Positions 10,985-22,093 of a stretch of DNA of 64,000 nt are shown here, piece by piece. Position numbers and translations under genes: made by a program. The notes under the pieces are model-generated. The model was given only the letters and a program-made list of their open reading frames with translations. It ran no database searches and was not told the origin of the DNA. Position 1 is the first letter of the stretch, and each line of letters starts with the position of its first letter. Source of the DNA: Meandrina meandrites (Eukaryota; Cnidaria; Anthozoa; Scleractinia; Meandrinidae); the NCBI GenBank assembly GCA_963693305.1, contig OY855905.1, positions 18,353,437 through 18,417,436 on the forward strand, in the 5' to 3' direction.

Positions 10985-11385
10985 TTGCAAAATGGCCACT
11001 ATAGGAGTTGCATGTAATGCTGTTTAATGTACATCAGTGTCGTTGCAGCTGTTGTCAACGTGTGGGAGGAAGAAGAGCAGGAAAAGCGAAAAAAGCGACA
11101 TTTGTTTGCAAACTGTTGGCCTTGGCATCGTACAGTCATTTTATGAGGATGAACCTAGTCACATATTGTCAGTTGGTAGATATAATTGCTCCAAGAGTGT
11201 CCAAGAAGCCCACAGTGATGAAGATGCCAATTTCATGGCAGTATAGATTGGGCCTTATGCTGCGATATTTGGCAACTAGCAAGTTGTTTCGTAGCATGGA
11301 GTTTCAGTTGATGATAAGTTGTCCAGCAATCTCATACATTGTTTATGAGGTGAATTGTTGTTGTTTGGAAAGCAATGTAATCTAG
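10985..11385 (+). pseudogene. PIF/Harbinger transposase N-terminal fragment
   Basis: The plus-strand frame 11008-11385 contains LVTYCQLVDIIAPRVSKK followed by ISWQYRLGLMLRYLATS and SYIVYEVN. This order matches the N-terminal helix-turn-helix region of PIF/Harbinger (HARBI1-like) transposases, where a 'RLALTLRYLATG' block is typical. The frame closes before the DDE catalytic domain, which is not found downstream on this strand. A C-terminal Harbinger fragment lies at 12.75-13.3 kb on the opposite strand. Inactive. Confidence 0.6.
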
Positions 11386-11770
11386 GGCTACATTTTGGTA
11401 TTTGGGAGGCTGCAAGGTAACATGCCCATAGCTTCTGGGACAGTTGTTAAGCCTTGTAAATTATGTTTTTCTGTAGTTTTTGATCACCATAAACATAAGA
11501 TAAAGTTTGGTAGCCAGTCGTTTAGCTAATGAACAGTTAGCTGACATCTTTTATTGATGTACTTTTAAAACAGAACAAATGCTGGAAAAAATCAAATGCC
11601 CAAAGCAGCAGCATTTGTTCTGTTTATATATAGATAGGCATAACAGATTTTTCCTCTCCGATGGTGAATGAACAGAAACTTGTTAAAAACCCCAACTGGC
11701 AGTAAGCTGACCAGTTAGCTATTTACAAAGCATTGAGGAGAGGAATTTAGAATGGCCAAACACAAATCCA
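11386..11770. other. Spacer without recognised features
   Basis: AT-rich sequence between the Harbinger fragment and the SINE-like head. No gene or repeat was recognised. Confidence 0.4.
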
Positions 11771-11856
11771 TCTTTTAGTGGCAGCAAGTAGGATTTGAAT
11801 CTGGGGTATATGGATACAAGTCCAGTGCCCTAAACACTAGGCCACACTACCTCCAG
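11770..11856 (-). mobile_element. tRNA-derived SINE head (minus strand)
   Basis: The reverse complement reads CTGGAGGTAGTGTGGCCTAG.., giving an A-box-like TGGCCTAGTG and, about 35 bases later, GATTCAAATCC (11791-11801), close to the B-box consensus. The layout mirrors the SINE head at 10108, including the 'GCACTGGACT' anticodon-arm region (GCGCTGGACT there). The two are probably the same family on opposite strands. Confidence 0.6.
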
Positions 11857-12740
11857 TACCAGGAAGCATTTATCACACTGATAATGAAAGTAGTTTTCAT
11901 AATTCCTGTTCAATTTCTCAGATATGACTGCATTTGAAGATACCGGTGGAGAGAAGCCACGGCTCAAAATAATTTGGGACAGTTGCCAGTCATGGTGACT
12001 GGCCAAACATATTTTAGCTCGGTCACGTGTCCTTTCTGACCGGTCAAAATATTGAAAGTAGAATTTCATACTACCAGTCACAAATGGTTTTTGCATGGTA
12101 TAAAAGGACCCACTGTTTCTTTACTGTTTCAGTTGCAAATTTTTTGAATGGTTGGTTTTGTAATGCTCTTGCAAGATCTGATAGTTACAAGTCAGTTTTA
12201 TGACGTAAACATTTGAACATCTCCCTCATTGTTTTTCTTCTCTCTGGCCCCCAAACCAAATCCGTGGATACCAAGCTTCAAACGTTCTTCCCAGCACATT
12301 CTCAAACATTCTTTTCATTGATGTGAAAAGTTCCTCATAATACAGACTTCAATGGAACTACATGGATCAAAAACTGGCAAAAAAAAGATGCATTGGGTTT
12401 TACTGAATAAGAGAGGCTGGATTTTGAGCTATGCTTAAAATATTTAATTAGATGCTATATAAGTTCTACCTTTGTTTATTGTTGTCTGACGTTTTTCACA
12501 TGATATCTCATTCAGGTTAATTATTATTGTAATTAGAATTGACAGAATTTTAAAAAAAGGTTCAAGTTGTCATTCCTTTGTGTATTTTAATAGATTACTG
12601 TAGACACTTGGCCCATTGCCAGCTCACTAGGCCTTCGTAATTGGAGTATTCTTTAAACTCTTTCCTCAGTTTCTTTCCCTGATTCTTCAGCTTGTTGCAA
12701 TGGCTCTACTTGGCAAGGGGAAATAAGTTAGCAGCTGGGG
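11857..12740. other. Spacer without recognised features
   Basis: No gene-like frame with family resemblance and no clear repeats were seen in this stretch. Confidence 0.4.
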
Positions 12741-12753
12741 CTTTATCTTCCTT

Positions 12754-13310
12754 TCAAGATCCTGGCAAAATTTCATTGGTGCGGGAATCTACACGATCGA
12801 CTAAAGATGGAGGAGCATGGATTGCTTTAGATAACCCCTTGGTTAACCTGTAGTGAAAATTTTCTGTTGCCATGGTTGTGACCTTGGCCTTATGTGGTTG
12901 AAACGGGACGGGACCACAAGAACCCCCATTGGTTTGCCAGAATGCCAACAACATTCTCCACTATTCTATGAGCTCTTGAAAATCTGTAGTTGCAGACACG
13001 CTGCTCTAGGGTAAGGTCTTGGTGAGGGTATGGTTTCAGTACATTCTCAGCTGAGAGAGCAAAAGCATTATTTGCTACAATGACATAGGGACTGTCCATT
13101 TCACGCAATGGCAGAGGTTGTCTTTCTTCTCCAAAGCCAGGCAAAGCTTGCAGGTGTTCCATTGGCCCCATCGGACTGTCTTCCATTTGTACCACAGTTC
13201 ATCCAGATCACCTCATATTTTGGGCCTCCCAGTACCATCAGAATTATTGAATTGGTGCCCTTGTAGTTTTAAAAAGTAGAAAACACTGTGAAAAATTCCA
13301 CCACTGTTCA
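12754..13310 (-). pseudogene. PIF/Harbinger transposase C-terminal fragment
   Basis: Reading the minus strand, a 'YNFKGTNSIILM' block near 13260 is followed by 13195-12890: SPYVIVANNAFALSAEN, KPYPHQDLTLEQRVCNYR and RAHRIVENVVGILANQWG. This is the end of the DDE domain of PIF/Harbinger transposases, including the conserved 'RRVVENAFGIL' motif with its catalytic glutamate. After a frameshift, 12954-12754 continues with KAKVTTMATENFHYRL and ends near ..NEILPGS, as in the family C-terminus. The frameshift and the missing N-terminal half show it is dead. It is opposite in strand to the N-terminal piece at 11.0-11.4 kb. Confidence 0.7.
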
Positions 13311-13643
13311 AACCCTTCTACGATGGCCAGCCATTCCTGGTGAAGAAATATAGTAGACATGTCTGCCCTAATTCATCAAAAATTGCCTTGCAAACCTACA
13401 AAAATAATTAAAACATTTCCTTTATTTCTGTTCAAAAAGGCATCCCAGAAGCAGAGCCTGAGGATTTTTTTTGTGGCACAGCCCTATTGAGTAATTTCTG
13501 AGAAAGTTAGGTGTTCATTTTTTCTTTTTGTATACTTTCGTTATACAAAATGAATACAAAAGCAAGGTGCAGTAAACTTGTAGTCTTGGGTTCTTTCTAC
13601 ATGTATATATTTGCCCAAGTGCAGTCTTACTGTAACACTGGAA

Positions 13644-14198
13644 TTAAACATTGTCACATGTAGGCTTTAAGTTCAGTATCCACATGGAAGACTTTTTGTC
13701 TTCATCAATTGCTGAAACCAGTGGTGAGGGAAGTGCATTTGCTCGAGCTATACCAACCTTGTAATGATCAGTACTGACACAGTGAAGCTGTGAGGAACAA
13801 TCTTGCTTCAAATTGTCAAAAACATTTACATAAGCAAAAGTCCCCTGTTTGTTACCAAAGGTGTGGTCAAAGAAGTGTTGAGTTACTGCAACCACATAAT
13901 TGCCTTGAAGTTCTGTGTTCTTCAAGACACAAATGTTAGACTTGTGTAAACACACTACCGATGAGCAGGTCTTAAGGGTCATCTCTGATTCTGCCCCTCT
14001 CCACAGAGTGTTTGAATATATGAAGACCAGAAATTTGTTAACTTCATGTGAAATGCATTTCATTGAGATTTCTTCTTCACTGAGAGGTCTGTAGGTTGGC
14101 TCCCAAGCTTTCAAAATATCACTAGTGATGTCACACGCTGGTTCATCCAGATCCTGGGATACCTCTGCCAGTAATACTTTGTATTTGGAATGTGTCAT
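13644..14198 (-). CDS. Unknown 184-aa open frame
   Basis: The minus-strand frame runs from ATG at 14198 to a stop at 13644 without interruption. It is mixed polar/hydrophobic with several cysteines, no signal peptide and no membrane segment. Phrases such as KAWEPTYRPLSEEEISM and NYVVAVTQHFFDHTFG are not ones I can place in a family. It follows the Harbinger C-terminal piece on the same strand and could be the second, Myb-like or accessory ORF of that element, or an exon of a cnidarian-specific gene. Start choice is simply the first ATG. Function unknown. Confidence 0.35.
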   Translation of the reverse strand: MTHSKYKVLLAEVSQDLDEPACDITSDILKAWEPTYRPLSEEEISMKCISHEVNKFLVFIYSNTLWRGAESEMTLKTCSSVVCLHKSNICVLKNTELQGNYVVAVTQHFFDHTFGNKQGTFAYVNVFDNLKQDCSSQLHCVSTDHYKVGIARANALPSPLVSAIDEDKKSSMWILNLKPTCDNV

Positions 14199-15044
14199 TC
14201 TGTAATGTAATTGCAGAAGCTCCAGGAGAATCTCATCAGGGTTTTCTTTTGATTCATGAATCCACCGCCATCCTGACTTTGTCTGAGCTCTTCTCTTTCA
14301 TCAATAGTTGTTGAGGAATTTTTCCTGCAAGCTTCATGTAGTTACACCAGTCAAAGAATTAGAAATGAAAACATTGCCCTTAACTCCTTCAAAAAAAATG
14401 ACTGAATATTTTATATTAGATTATGAAAATATTTAATATAGTATACTATTCACCAGGTAATCACCTTTCCTTGTATTTTTTTCCAACTAATCAATTTTTG
14501 GACATTAAAAAACAATCTGGGAATTTCAAACACACCAAGTCTACAGATTTATTTGAATGCTTTTGATATCTCAATATATGTATTGAATATGTCAATTCAA
14601 GTAAACTGATACCTTATTGTGTTGTTTCAGAAATTACCCATACCCCTTCCCACAGAAGGTTTTTGAATTCCCCACACTTCTGGGATTTCCAATTAAGCCT
14701 CATATATACTTTCCTTTTTAAATTTTGGCTTTTGATCATGAGACCCCGCACCTTCCATTCAATGGGCCTGGCCAGATATTTTCTGGAACTGCACATTCAG
14801 TGAAGTTCTTAATTTCGTCGGTACTAATTTTGTGATTTTGGCAAGACAGTATTTTGTAGGGTTTTATTTCCAATCTGGCCAAAAAATACACTATGACATT
14901 AAAAATAATGTCAAAAGCATTAAAAGATATGTTTCACCAGTCTTAAACTTTGGGATTTTTTTTGAAATTGCAAAAATTGCTTAAATTAAATACCCATGAA
15001 ATTAACTAAGTATGAATAAGGTTGTGATTGTCACATTTGCTCTA
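14199..15044. other. Spacer without recognised features
   Basis: AT-rich, no supportable gene or terminal repeat. Confidence 0.4.
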
Positions 15045-15880
15045 CAGGGTTCACACTCTTTTGAGCTTTTTTTTTATTGCAAATACACACAGTAATACAA
15101 TACAGTAATACATACAAATACAGATAAATGAAAGTAAAACAATAATAATAATAATGAAATACAATAAAATAATAATAATAATACAGAAAAAACAATACAT
15201 TACAAATCTTCACGCTACTTTACAATGCCAATAAAGAGTGATTAGCTCGCTACAGTGCAGTAAAAAAAAAAAAAATATATATATATATATTAATGAATAA
15301 AAAGGCAAATAAGCAAAAAGATATGCAGGCCCGTTGATGACATCTCCAAGGATGAGAGGGTGGTGGCATGCAGACAAAATGTCAGGGGATATCACAAATC
15401 TTTCATATTAGATCTTCTTAAATAAAAGTACACAATAACTCCCATTTCTTTGGAGGAGTGCTTTTTGATATCGCCTCTGTCTCATACATGAGTTTAATAT
15501 ATCGACGAAACGCTTCCATACGAGGGACATTTTCTTTCGTTTTGCAGAGCCAAATAAAATGTCTGGCAAGTAGGCAGCAAAAATTGATTTGGTGATGGTA
15601 TTTAGACGAATCAGGTGTTAAACCCAGTGCAACGGTGCGCTCCAATGAACTATTGTTTGGAAAAATTTTGCATTGCGTCAACCATGATGTCAGATCAATC
15701 CAGAAAGAAGCTGTTTTTGAGCTTTTGAAATTCTATGACTTTCCATGACCTATTCAATAAATTCTCCAAATTTTTCATGACCTAAATTTGAACATTTTCT
15801 TGGAAATCATTTCCCATGACCGGAACCCACGCTAAAATCTCACAACTAAAACAGGTTTTCCATGACCCATACAAACCCTG
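15045..15880. mobile_element. Candidate hAT-like MITE
   Basis: The stretch begins CAGGGTTCACAC and ends ..ACAAACCCTG, short inverted termini of the CAGGGTT type found in hAT elements. Flanking words are CTCTA on the left and CTTTA on the right, a 5-bp near-repeat. The interior has AT-rich microsatellites (AAT units 15140-15185, TA 15273-15290) and repeated 'CATGACC' words at 15735-15870, but no transposase. Assignment is tentative because the termini are short. Confidence 0.35.
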
Positions 15881-16350
15881 CTTTATACAGTTTTCCATTA
15901 CATATATATGCACACTGAAAACACAATCACTACCAAGTTAATCTACCTGGTAAGTCTTCATAACTGTAGCCTCAGGATTTGCTCTGTTTGTTACCCGACG
16001 ACAAATCCAACTATTAAAGCGCTCATACTTGAACATCGACCAGCTTCGTACCGGCCCCATTGGAGATACTCCCTTTGGCAGATGATGCACTATGTGGATA
16101 CTGATAGTCTTAAATATATCAAACATTTTGTTGTATTAGTAAATTCATACATTACATTTTTACCTTATTTACTAGTTTTTAATTTTTTCGTTTGGCAAAC
16201 ACCTCTGATCTGACCACGTCACTCCATGTGTTTTTGGCATGAAGTAAATCATCTTATATTATCTAGCCAATTCAAATTTGTTTATGCTGTTTTGGCACCA
16301 CACCCTTCAATTGTTGATGTGCAGTTCCAGAAAATATCCATACCCACCCC
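15881..16350. other. Spacer without recognised features
   Basis: No gene or repeat was recognised, apart from the sequence at its right edge that begins the duplication listed next. Confidence 0.4.
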
Positions 16351-16779
16351 ATGGATTCGAAGGTCAGTAAAATTCCGAGGGGGGAGGGGAATCTTGAAGG
16401 CCAAAATTTTAAAAGGAATGTATGGGGCTTAACTGGAATTTCAAGAGGGCATGGAGATTCTAACCAAAAGACTTTCCGTAGGAGGGTATGGATATTTTTC
16501 AGAACAACACAATGCAATTGTAATTATTTTTAACTGTGTTGGGGTACATCTATATTTATTTTTTTCTATTTCTTGTTTTTTAGAGTAGTTTTATTAATAG
16601 GGTTAACCAATAATCCCCCTTTTGGAATTTTTGTGTCAGATCAATTAATGGATTCGAAGGTCAGTAAAATTCCGAGGGGGGAGGGGAATCTTGAAGGCCA
16701 AAATTTTAAAAGGAATGTATGGGGCTTAACTGGTTAACCAATAATCTCCCTTTTGGAATTTTTGTGTCAGATCAATTAG
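16351..16779. repeat. Local duplication (86-bp and 47-bp blocks)
   Basis: The block ATGGATTCGAAGGTCAGTAA.. at 16351-16436 recurs almost unchanged at 16648-16733. The block GGTTAACCAATAATC..CAATTA at 16601-16647 recurs at 16732-16779. The second 86-bp block sits exactly between the two 47-bp blocks, so a copy of 16351-16436 appears to have been placed inside a duplicated target. The purine-rich tract GAGGGGGGAGGGG lies in each long block. Confidence 0.85.
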
Positions 16780-17005
16780 TGGGTGAGTGATTAAAGTAGT
16801 GAGTTGACAGCTCACCAATTTCCCAATTTACTTTGTTTCTATTTGCATTTTCAGAATGACATATTTGCCTTTGCAAATGGAGCCATGAAATTATAAAAGG
16901 AATTGACCACTTAGTAATCAGACTATGGTTACGGTTATGGACTATATGCAGGTAATTACTGTTATTTCAGTTTGCAAAAGACAGATTATCTTTCTAATAC
17001 TATCT

Positions 17006-17507
17006 GAATATCGGTATTGTCAGGAAGGAAATTCCCAGAAATCAAGTGGTAGTTGTTTTACACTTGCCTGCAAACTGATTGGCCAGTCCCTTTCCATGAG
17101 TGCACAAGCATGATTTAAATTGTCTGCCAAGTCAACATTGGCTACAGTTTGCCTGTCACTGCACAGATCTGAATATCGGAATTGTCAGGAAGGAAATTCC
17201 CAGAAATCAAGTGGTACAGTGTAGTTGTCTTACACTTGCCTGCAAACTAATTGGCCATTTCCTTTCCATGGGTGCACAAGCATGATTTAAATTTTCTGCC
17301 AAGTCAACATTGGTTACAGTTTGCCTGTCACTGCACAGATGTGAACATCGGAATTGTCAGGAAGGAAATTCCCCGAAATCAAGTGGTAGTTGTCTTACAC
17401 TTGCCTGCAAACTAATTGGCGAGTTCCTTTCCATGAGTGCACAAGCATGATTTAAATTGTCCAAGTCAACATTGGCTACAGTTTGCCTGTCACTGCACAG
17501 ATCTGAA
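17006..17507. repeat. Tandem repeat, three units of 165-172 bp
   Basis: Units start with GAATATCGG at 17006 and 17171 and with GAACATCGG at 17343. Each contains GTCAGGAAGGAAATTCCC, CACTTGCCTGCAAACT and TTTGCCTGTCACTGCACAG. The second unit has a 7-base insertion (TACAGTG) that accounts for the longer spacing. On the minus strand the last unit is part of an open frame containing FKFLDAISDLCSDRQTVA, so the array may derive from a triplicated exon. Confidence 0.9.
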
Positions 17508-17629
17508 ATAGCATCCAAAAACTTGAAAAGGCTTTCCTGTTGCATCTCCCCTAGCAAATCTCTGAGGCAAAATTTTAAGATACCAGCAGTTGCAACCTGT
17601 ATAGATCAAGGAAAGATATGTATGTCCAG

Positions 17630-17936
17630 GAAATATATATGCTCTCAAGTTTGGCTTCAATTTTCTTCACTGCAGATTTTATTGTGTCAAGCTTTTCCAG
17701 TTTAGCTAGGATTGCTTTAGAGTTGCTCCCAGATCTTGTGACATAGTAAGAGCTGTCATAACTTCGTTTTCTTGTTCCTCTGTTGGCAAAAAGTGCTGCT
17801 TCATTTTGTTGGTTTCAGGAGAGATACTGGATTCGTCAGAAGAGGCTGAAGATATAGTTTTTCTTTTGTTCCAAAGTTGTCCGAACAATTTGGCCATTTG
17901 CCAGGATACGTAATAAGCTTGGCAAGCAACTTTCAA
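17630..17936 (-). pseudogene. Coiled-coil ORF fragment, LINE ORF1-like
   Basis: From 17936 the minus strand encodes a serine-rich acidic stretch (TISSASSDESSISPE), then TALTMSQDLGATLKQ. After a single-base frame change it continues as AILAKLEKLDTIKSAVKKIE, a leucine/lysine heptad pattern typical of coiled coils in LINE ORF1-type proteins of cnidarians. The 1-nt shift with an immediate stop in the other frame makes it a pseudogene. The domain type is judged from composition and periodicity only; a non-transposon coiled-coil gene is possible. Confidence 0.4.
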
Positions 17937-17939
17937 TGG

Positions 17940-18790
17940 ACGTCTTTACGCCACCATTACTCGACCCCCTGGTGAAGATCTTTATGATTACTACGACTCT
18001 ATTCTTAACGAAGTACTAATAAGAGAATATAAAACATTGCCTTGAATCAGTATTTCATTAAGCATACCCCTACACCATGATGCATTACTTTTGAAACTGT
18101 AAACAACCTTAGTTAAGCACATCGCAACACAATGTTTACCAGCATTTGGTCCAAACTGTGACACATCACCTTAATGATAATCAGCCATTACAGTTTTAGA
18201 CGAACCTGCAACTTCGAAAGGCCCAGGTTTCATTTCTACATCATTGGCAAGTCAAATCAACAAGGGCATATAAAAACGATACAAATACATTTGAGTCATG
18301 CCTTGTGCAATACGTCATTTGCCCCGAGCAGATTACTCTTTTTAATGTTGGCAGATATGGCGTTTTCATGTAAAACAAAAACATCAGCATACACCAGAAT
18401 TTCCCTCTCATACGATCTGAGTATTCTTTAGCTTTCAAACGAATACAATATAGCCCCACGGCTGCTCTATATTGCATTAAAGACACCATGATCTACAGTA
18501 TCAATGCACGTTCATGCAAAACAAAACTTTCAGATAGTTCATCTTTCCAATCTCTTTCGGTAGCTTTCTTGCAGTATCAGCAGTCACGACAATGAACTTC
18601 TTCACTGAAGGGAAAGTTCAAGTCACTAAGGCAGCAGATATTTCAGTTCTGACAAATATTTCAGTGCTCTTTCAGTGACAGGCAAGGGTCTGGCCGAAAC
18701 AGCGCTTACAAGAAGGAGTAAACAGTCAACAATTAGATTTGATGTGGACACTTGTCCTATCCCGTATGCGTGTTTGTTGAATTGTATGTA
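17940..18790. other. Spacer without recognised features
   Basis: No family resemblance was found in the short frames here. Part may belong to the 3' LTR of the Bel/Pao relic that follows. Confidence 0.35.
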
Positions 18791-19163
18791 TAACAACAAT
18801 CCCTAGATTCCAACACAACACAAGTTGATAGGTTTAATAAGTTCGAATACCTAAAAAGGGATACACAAAGTGATGATGAAAAGCTATAGGACCTAAGCGA
18901 CTACGAACTACATAATAAACAACGCAAAACGACGGCTAAAGTACTCACTATGGATCCTGAGATGGTCAGTACAAAGGAATACGTAGAACACCATACAGTC
19001 TTTGTCCTTACAGCATTCAATAGCGAATATCTAGCTTTCTTAGCCTACATTTTTACATGCCTTCTGCCAAAGTGGGGACTCAACTCAAAGCACAAAACAA
19101 TGTCACGTGACTTGAAGGTCCCAGTAAAACCCAGCACTCGAGGCGCGAAACACTCCGGCCACA
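18790..19163 (-). repeat. Possible Bel/Pao 3' LTR
   Basis: Immediately past the stop of the Bel/Pao integrase (19195, minus strand) the sequence TGTGGCCGGAGTGTTTCGCG starts at 19163, a plausible LTR 5' terminus (TG..) at the expected place. The other LTR and the CA end were not found, so the left limit is a guess. Confidence 0.3.
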
Positions 19164-19194
19164 ACAAAGAGCTACAAGCGCTTGACTCTAGCAT

Positions 19195-20510
19195 CTAGGC
19201 TTCTTGGTCAACAGCAACCAGCACGATGAGCTTGTTTACTGCTCTCTCAATGCTTGTGTACCTCGCAGGTGTTTCACTCTGATGCTGGTTCTCGTAGGAC
19301 ACAGTGACTCGTCGAACCTTATTATCTTGGCTAGGGTGAACCTCAGTTACAATGCCTATCTTCCAATTGCCTCGCACAGGATTGCTGTCATGAATCAAGA
19401 CGACATCTCCCTTCTTGACATTTTTCTTTTCCATGTGCCACTTTGATCTTACTATTAACCCTGGAAAGTAGTCACGGGCCCATTTCTTCCAGAAGCTCTG
19501 CACTACCTGCTGGATGAAGTTGAGCCTTTATCTGCCACTAGCTCTTTGCTTGAATGGGCCTTACGGGATTTCTGGAGAAGATCGACCAAGTAGCAGGTGG
19601 TTTGGGCAGAGGTAACTCCCATCATCTCGATGAGTGGGGTGTTTGCCAATCGGTGTTTGGTTGACGATTTGCACAGCCTCGTACATAACGGTTTGCAGCT
19701 CGCTGAAATCCATGATCTGGTCGCCCTTGGTTGCATTGAGTGCTTTCTTTGTGGACTTGACAAGTGCCTCGGTCACGCCATTCATCCAAGGTGCATCGGC
19801 CGGGCAAAAGCTCCATTCAAGTTTGTGCCGTATGCCATGCTCTTGAAGTGCACTCTAGTCAAGCTTTTTGATAGCTTCCCTTAACTCCTTCAATGCAGCA
19901 ACAAGCTGTGTCCCACGGTCACTGTAGACTCTCTCAGGCCAGCCCCTGATGCTCGCAAATCGCCTCATCACTTGAAGGAAGGAATCCGTGGAGTAATCCT
20001 TACTCACATGTGACACATTGTACCAAATGCTCTTGACCATCCTTTGAAGATTAGTGATCCAGAACCGTGATCGGGTCCTGGCCACAGTCGCGGCGACCCC
20101 AACGTGTCCACCTTTCCTGTGTTCATCCTCGGCTGTGCTCATCCTCAGCTGCATCTGTGTCTGCAACAGTCAATTTCCCCATTTCAACTGCGTCGCTGGG
20201 TGAACGTTCAGCAGGTTTCTTGTACTGCTTGTAGAGCTTCAATATTCTCACCGTGGTGTTCTTTAGAAGTTCAATCTTGCTAAATCTACCAATATTGATT
20301 CTGGCCGCCAGAGTTTCTATTTCCTTGGCATTGGTAGTCATGACTGTCTTGTGGTGCTCCGGCAACTTCTCTACATTAGTTTGGCTTGATACTGGCCACT
20401 CTTCTACTGGTTGTTTCAAGAATTCTGGGCCTGTCTGCCAAATGCTACACGACCACGACTCTCCAGGGCTCTTTCCTCTGGTTGACTGGGTTGACTGCCT
20501 TACCATCCTT
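19195..20510 (-). pseudogene. Bel/Pao LTR retrotransposon relic (integrase region)
   Basis: On the minus strand, 20506-20123 holds the segment before the integrase (GPEFLKQPVEEWP, then INIGRFSKIELLKNTTVRIL). The section 20166-19855 carries the integrase zinc-binding/core start (HVGVAATVARTRSRFWI, CASIRGWPERVYSDRGTQ-like core with the DRGTQ aspartate). The section 19846-19561 has the later core (VNQTPIGKHPTHRDD, LLLGRSS), and 19503-19195 the C-terminal module (WARDYFPGLIVRSKWH, KKGDVVLIHDSN, RRVTVSYENQ). Frame changes between each piece show decay. Gag, protease and RT are missing. The order is that of Bel/Pao pol. Confidence 0.8.
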
Positions 20511-20804
20511 TTTTTTTCCCTTCCTTCTTTCCTTTTTGAATTTCCATTACTAAGTCTTTAATCTGTTGTTCCCAATCCACTGTGAAAAAACGATGAACCC
20601 ACAGTTAACTTACAATAACTTACGATTCTTAAGCAGCGGCTTCAAGAAAGGCGAAGGTTCATTATGGATAAAGCTGCAAGCAACGAAGCTTTTTATGCCC
20701 GTCCTTTCACGTTGAATGAAAATCTAAAAAATATATTTCTCCAGATTTCTCACTTTTTTAAAAAAATATTCTTCACGGCATACTTACAACTAAACATTCC
20801 TTAC

Positions 20805-20900
20805 CCTGGACAGATTTGCCGAATAGGGCCTTCAACATGGCTATTTGACCGATGGCTAAGCCCATCTTCTCAAATTGAGTGTCTGATATCATTTTTGCGG
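20805..20900 (-). pseudogene. SAM-like domain, second exon
   Basis: The minus-strand frame with KMISDTQFEKMGLAIGQIAM is the helix-rich second half of a SAM-like domain ('..LxxMGLxxGxxxxLxxAL'). It is bounded by an acceptor (TTTGCCAG, 20901-20902) and a donor (CCAGG^GTAAGG). The reading phase does not match the upstream exon (20968-21027) by one base, so the spliced frame is broken or the join is different. Probably the 3' part of the gene relic whose first exons lie at 23.6-24.4 kb. Confidence 0.45.
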
Positions 20901-20967
20901 CTGGCAAAGTAAATAAGTAAATAAACGAGAAAATAAAAAATAAACAAATAGATTTCTTTGAACTTAC

Positions 20968-21027
20968 CTTAAGCTCCGCAAAAATCGGCTTAAGTTCAAC
21001 ACAATTTTCCTCCAGGAAATCTCTGAG
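20968..21027 (-). pseudogene. SAM-like domain, first exon
   Basis: A 60-base open piece encoding LRDFLEENCVELKPIFAELK is framed by TTATTATTTGCAG^ and ^GTAAGTTC, good acceptor and donor sites on the minus strand. It reads as the first helices of a SAM-like domain. It precedes the exon at 20805-20900 by a 67-base intron. Domain identity is inferred from pattern only. Confidence 0.45.
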
Positions 21028-21029
21028 CT

Positions 21030-22090
21030 GCAAATAATAATAGGCTCATTTTACAAACAAGGTGAAGTCATGCCTCAAGTCATGCCCATGTCACACAACA
21101 CATGGTTTAGAATTCATATTTGTGGTACAGTTGCACCCCGCTAATTTGAACTCGGTTATTTCGAATTCCCTGTTATTTCTAACTAAAACCCATTTCCCTT
21201 GAATTTGCACTTCAGTCGTTTACTATGGACTATTTCGAACCCCGCTATTTTGAGCTATTTTGAAATAACAAGGTTCAACTGTATTTCAATCGCAACAGAT
21301 ATACAACACGCTGCGGTTCTGGTGGCATTGTTACGAATTCTAAGGCACCAAGGCAGCTCTATATTAAAGCAAAAACTAATTTACTACATAATCTTGGCGC
21401 AGATCAATTCAGATTTCAGCTGAATGTATGTAAAGGCAGCGTTGAATTCCAAATTCTGTTCACTTCACTGTTGTCTGGCTCCTTTTATAATAATCCTTTA
21501 ATTTTTTCAATAACCAAATCAAAGAATCGTGGGAAATTTACAACTGTGATGAGGTTTTTGCTTACCTCTTCATCCAAAATGCTTTAAATGGTGGATCTGA
21601 CTTTATAGATAGTGGATCTGACTTTAAATAGTGGATCTCCCTGATCTAACAACTCAACAACTCGGAGGTCAGCGGAAATCAGGCATAGGGAGAAGTCTGA
21701 AGTCCAAAGTTCGAAGCCCGAAGTCCACTTTCATACAGTGGCTGACCAATAACTTCACGCACTCTGCTCGCCTTCTGCTGTTGTGGATAGCTTATAATAA
21801 TTATAAACATTAAGATATAGGAGTTATATAGTATGTGGGAGCAAGCTCAGTCTAGCTGTGAACAAACTCAGTAAAGTTGGGAGCAATCTCAGTCTTATTG
21901 GGTGCGAATATGGAAAGTGTACCCTGGAGGGTGGGAGCAAACTTGGAAGGTGCAAACGCAGTTGGAAACAAAAGCTCCTGCTATGTCTTAATGATTCATG
22001 GTTGTTGTCATTTTGTCAAAAAAGAATTCTTGTGCAATTAGGAGAAAAATGGACAAATTTTCCAGTCATTCATTGTAGAAAACAATAAAC
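21030..22090. other. Spacer with short repeats
   Basis: No gene is seen. 21130-21270 contains several 'ATTTCGAA'-type words, and 21585-21640 has three 'GTGGATCTGACTTTA' repeats. 21690-21725 repeats 'GAAGTC' words. A run of 'AGCAA(T/G)CTCAGT' repeats is at 21840-21900. Confidence 0.5.
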
Positions 22091-22093
22091 TAT

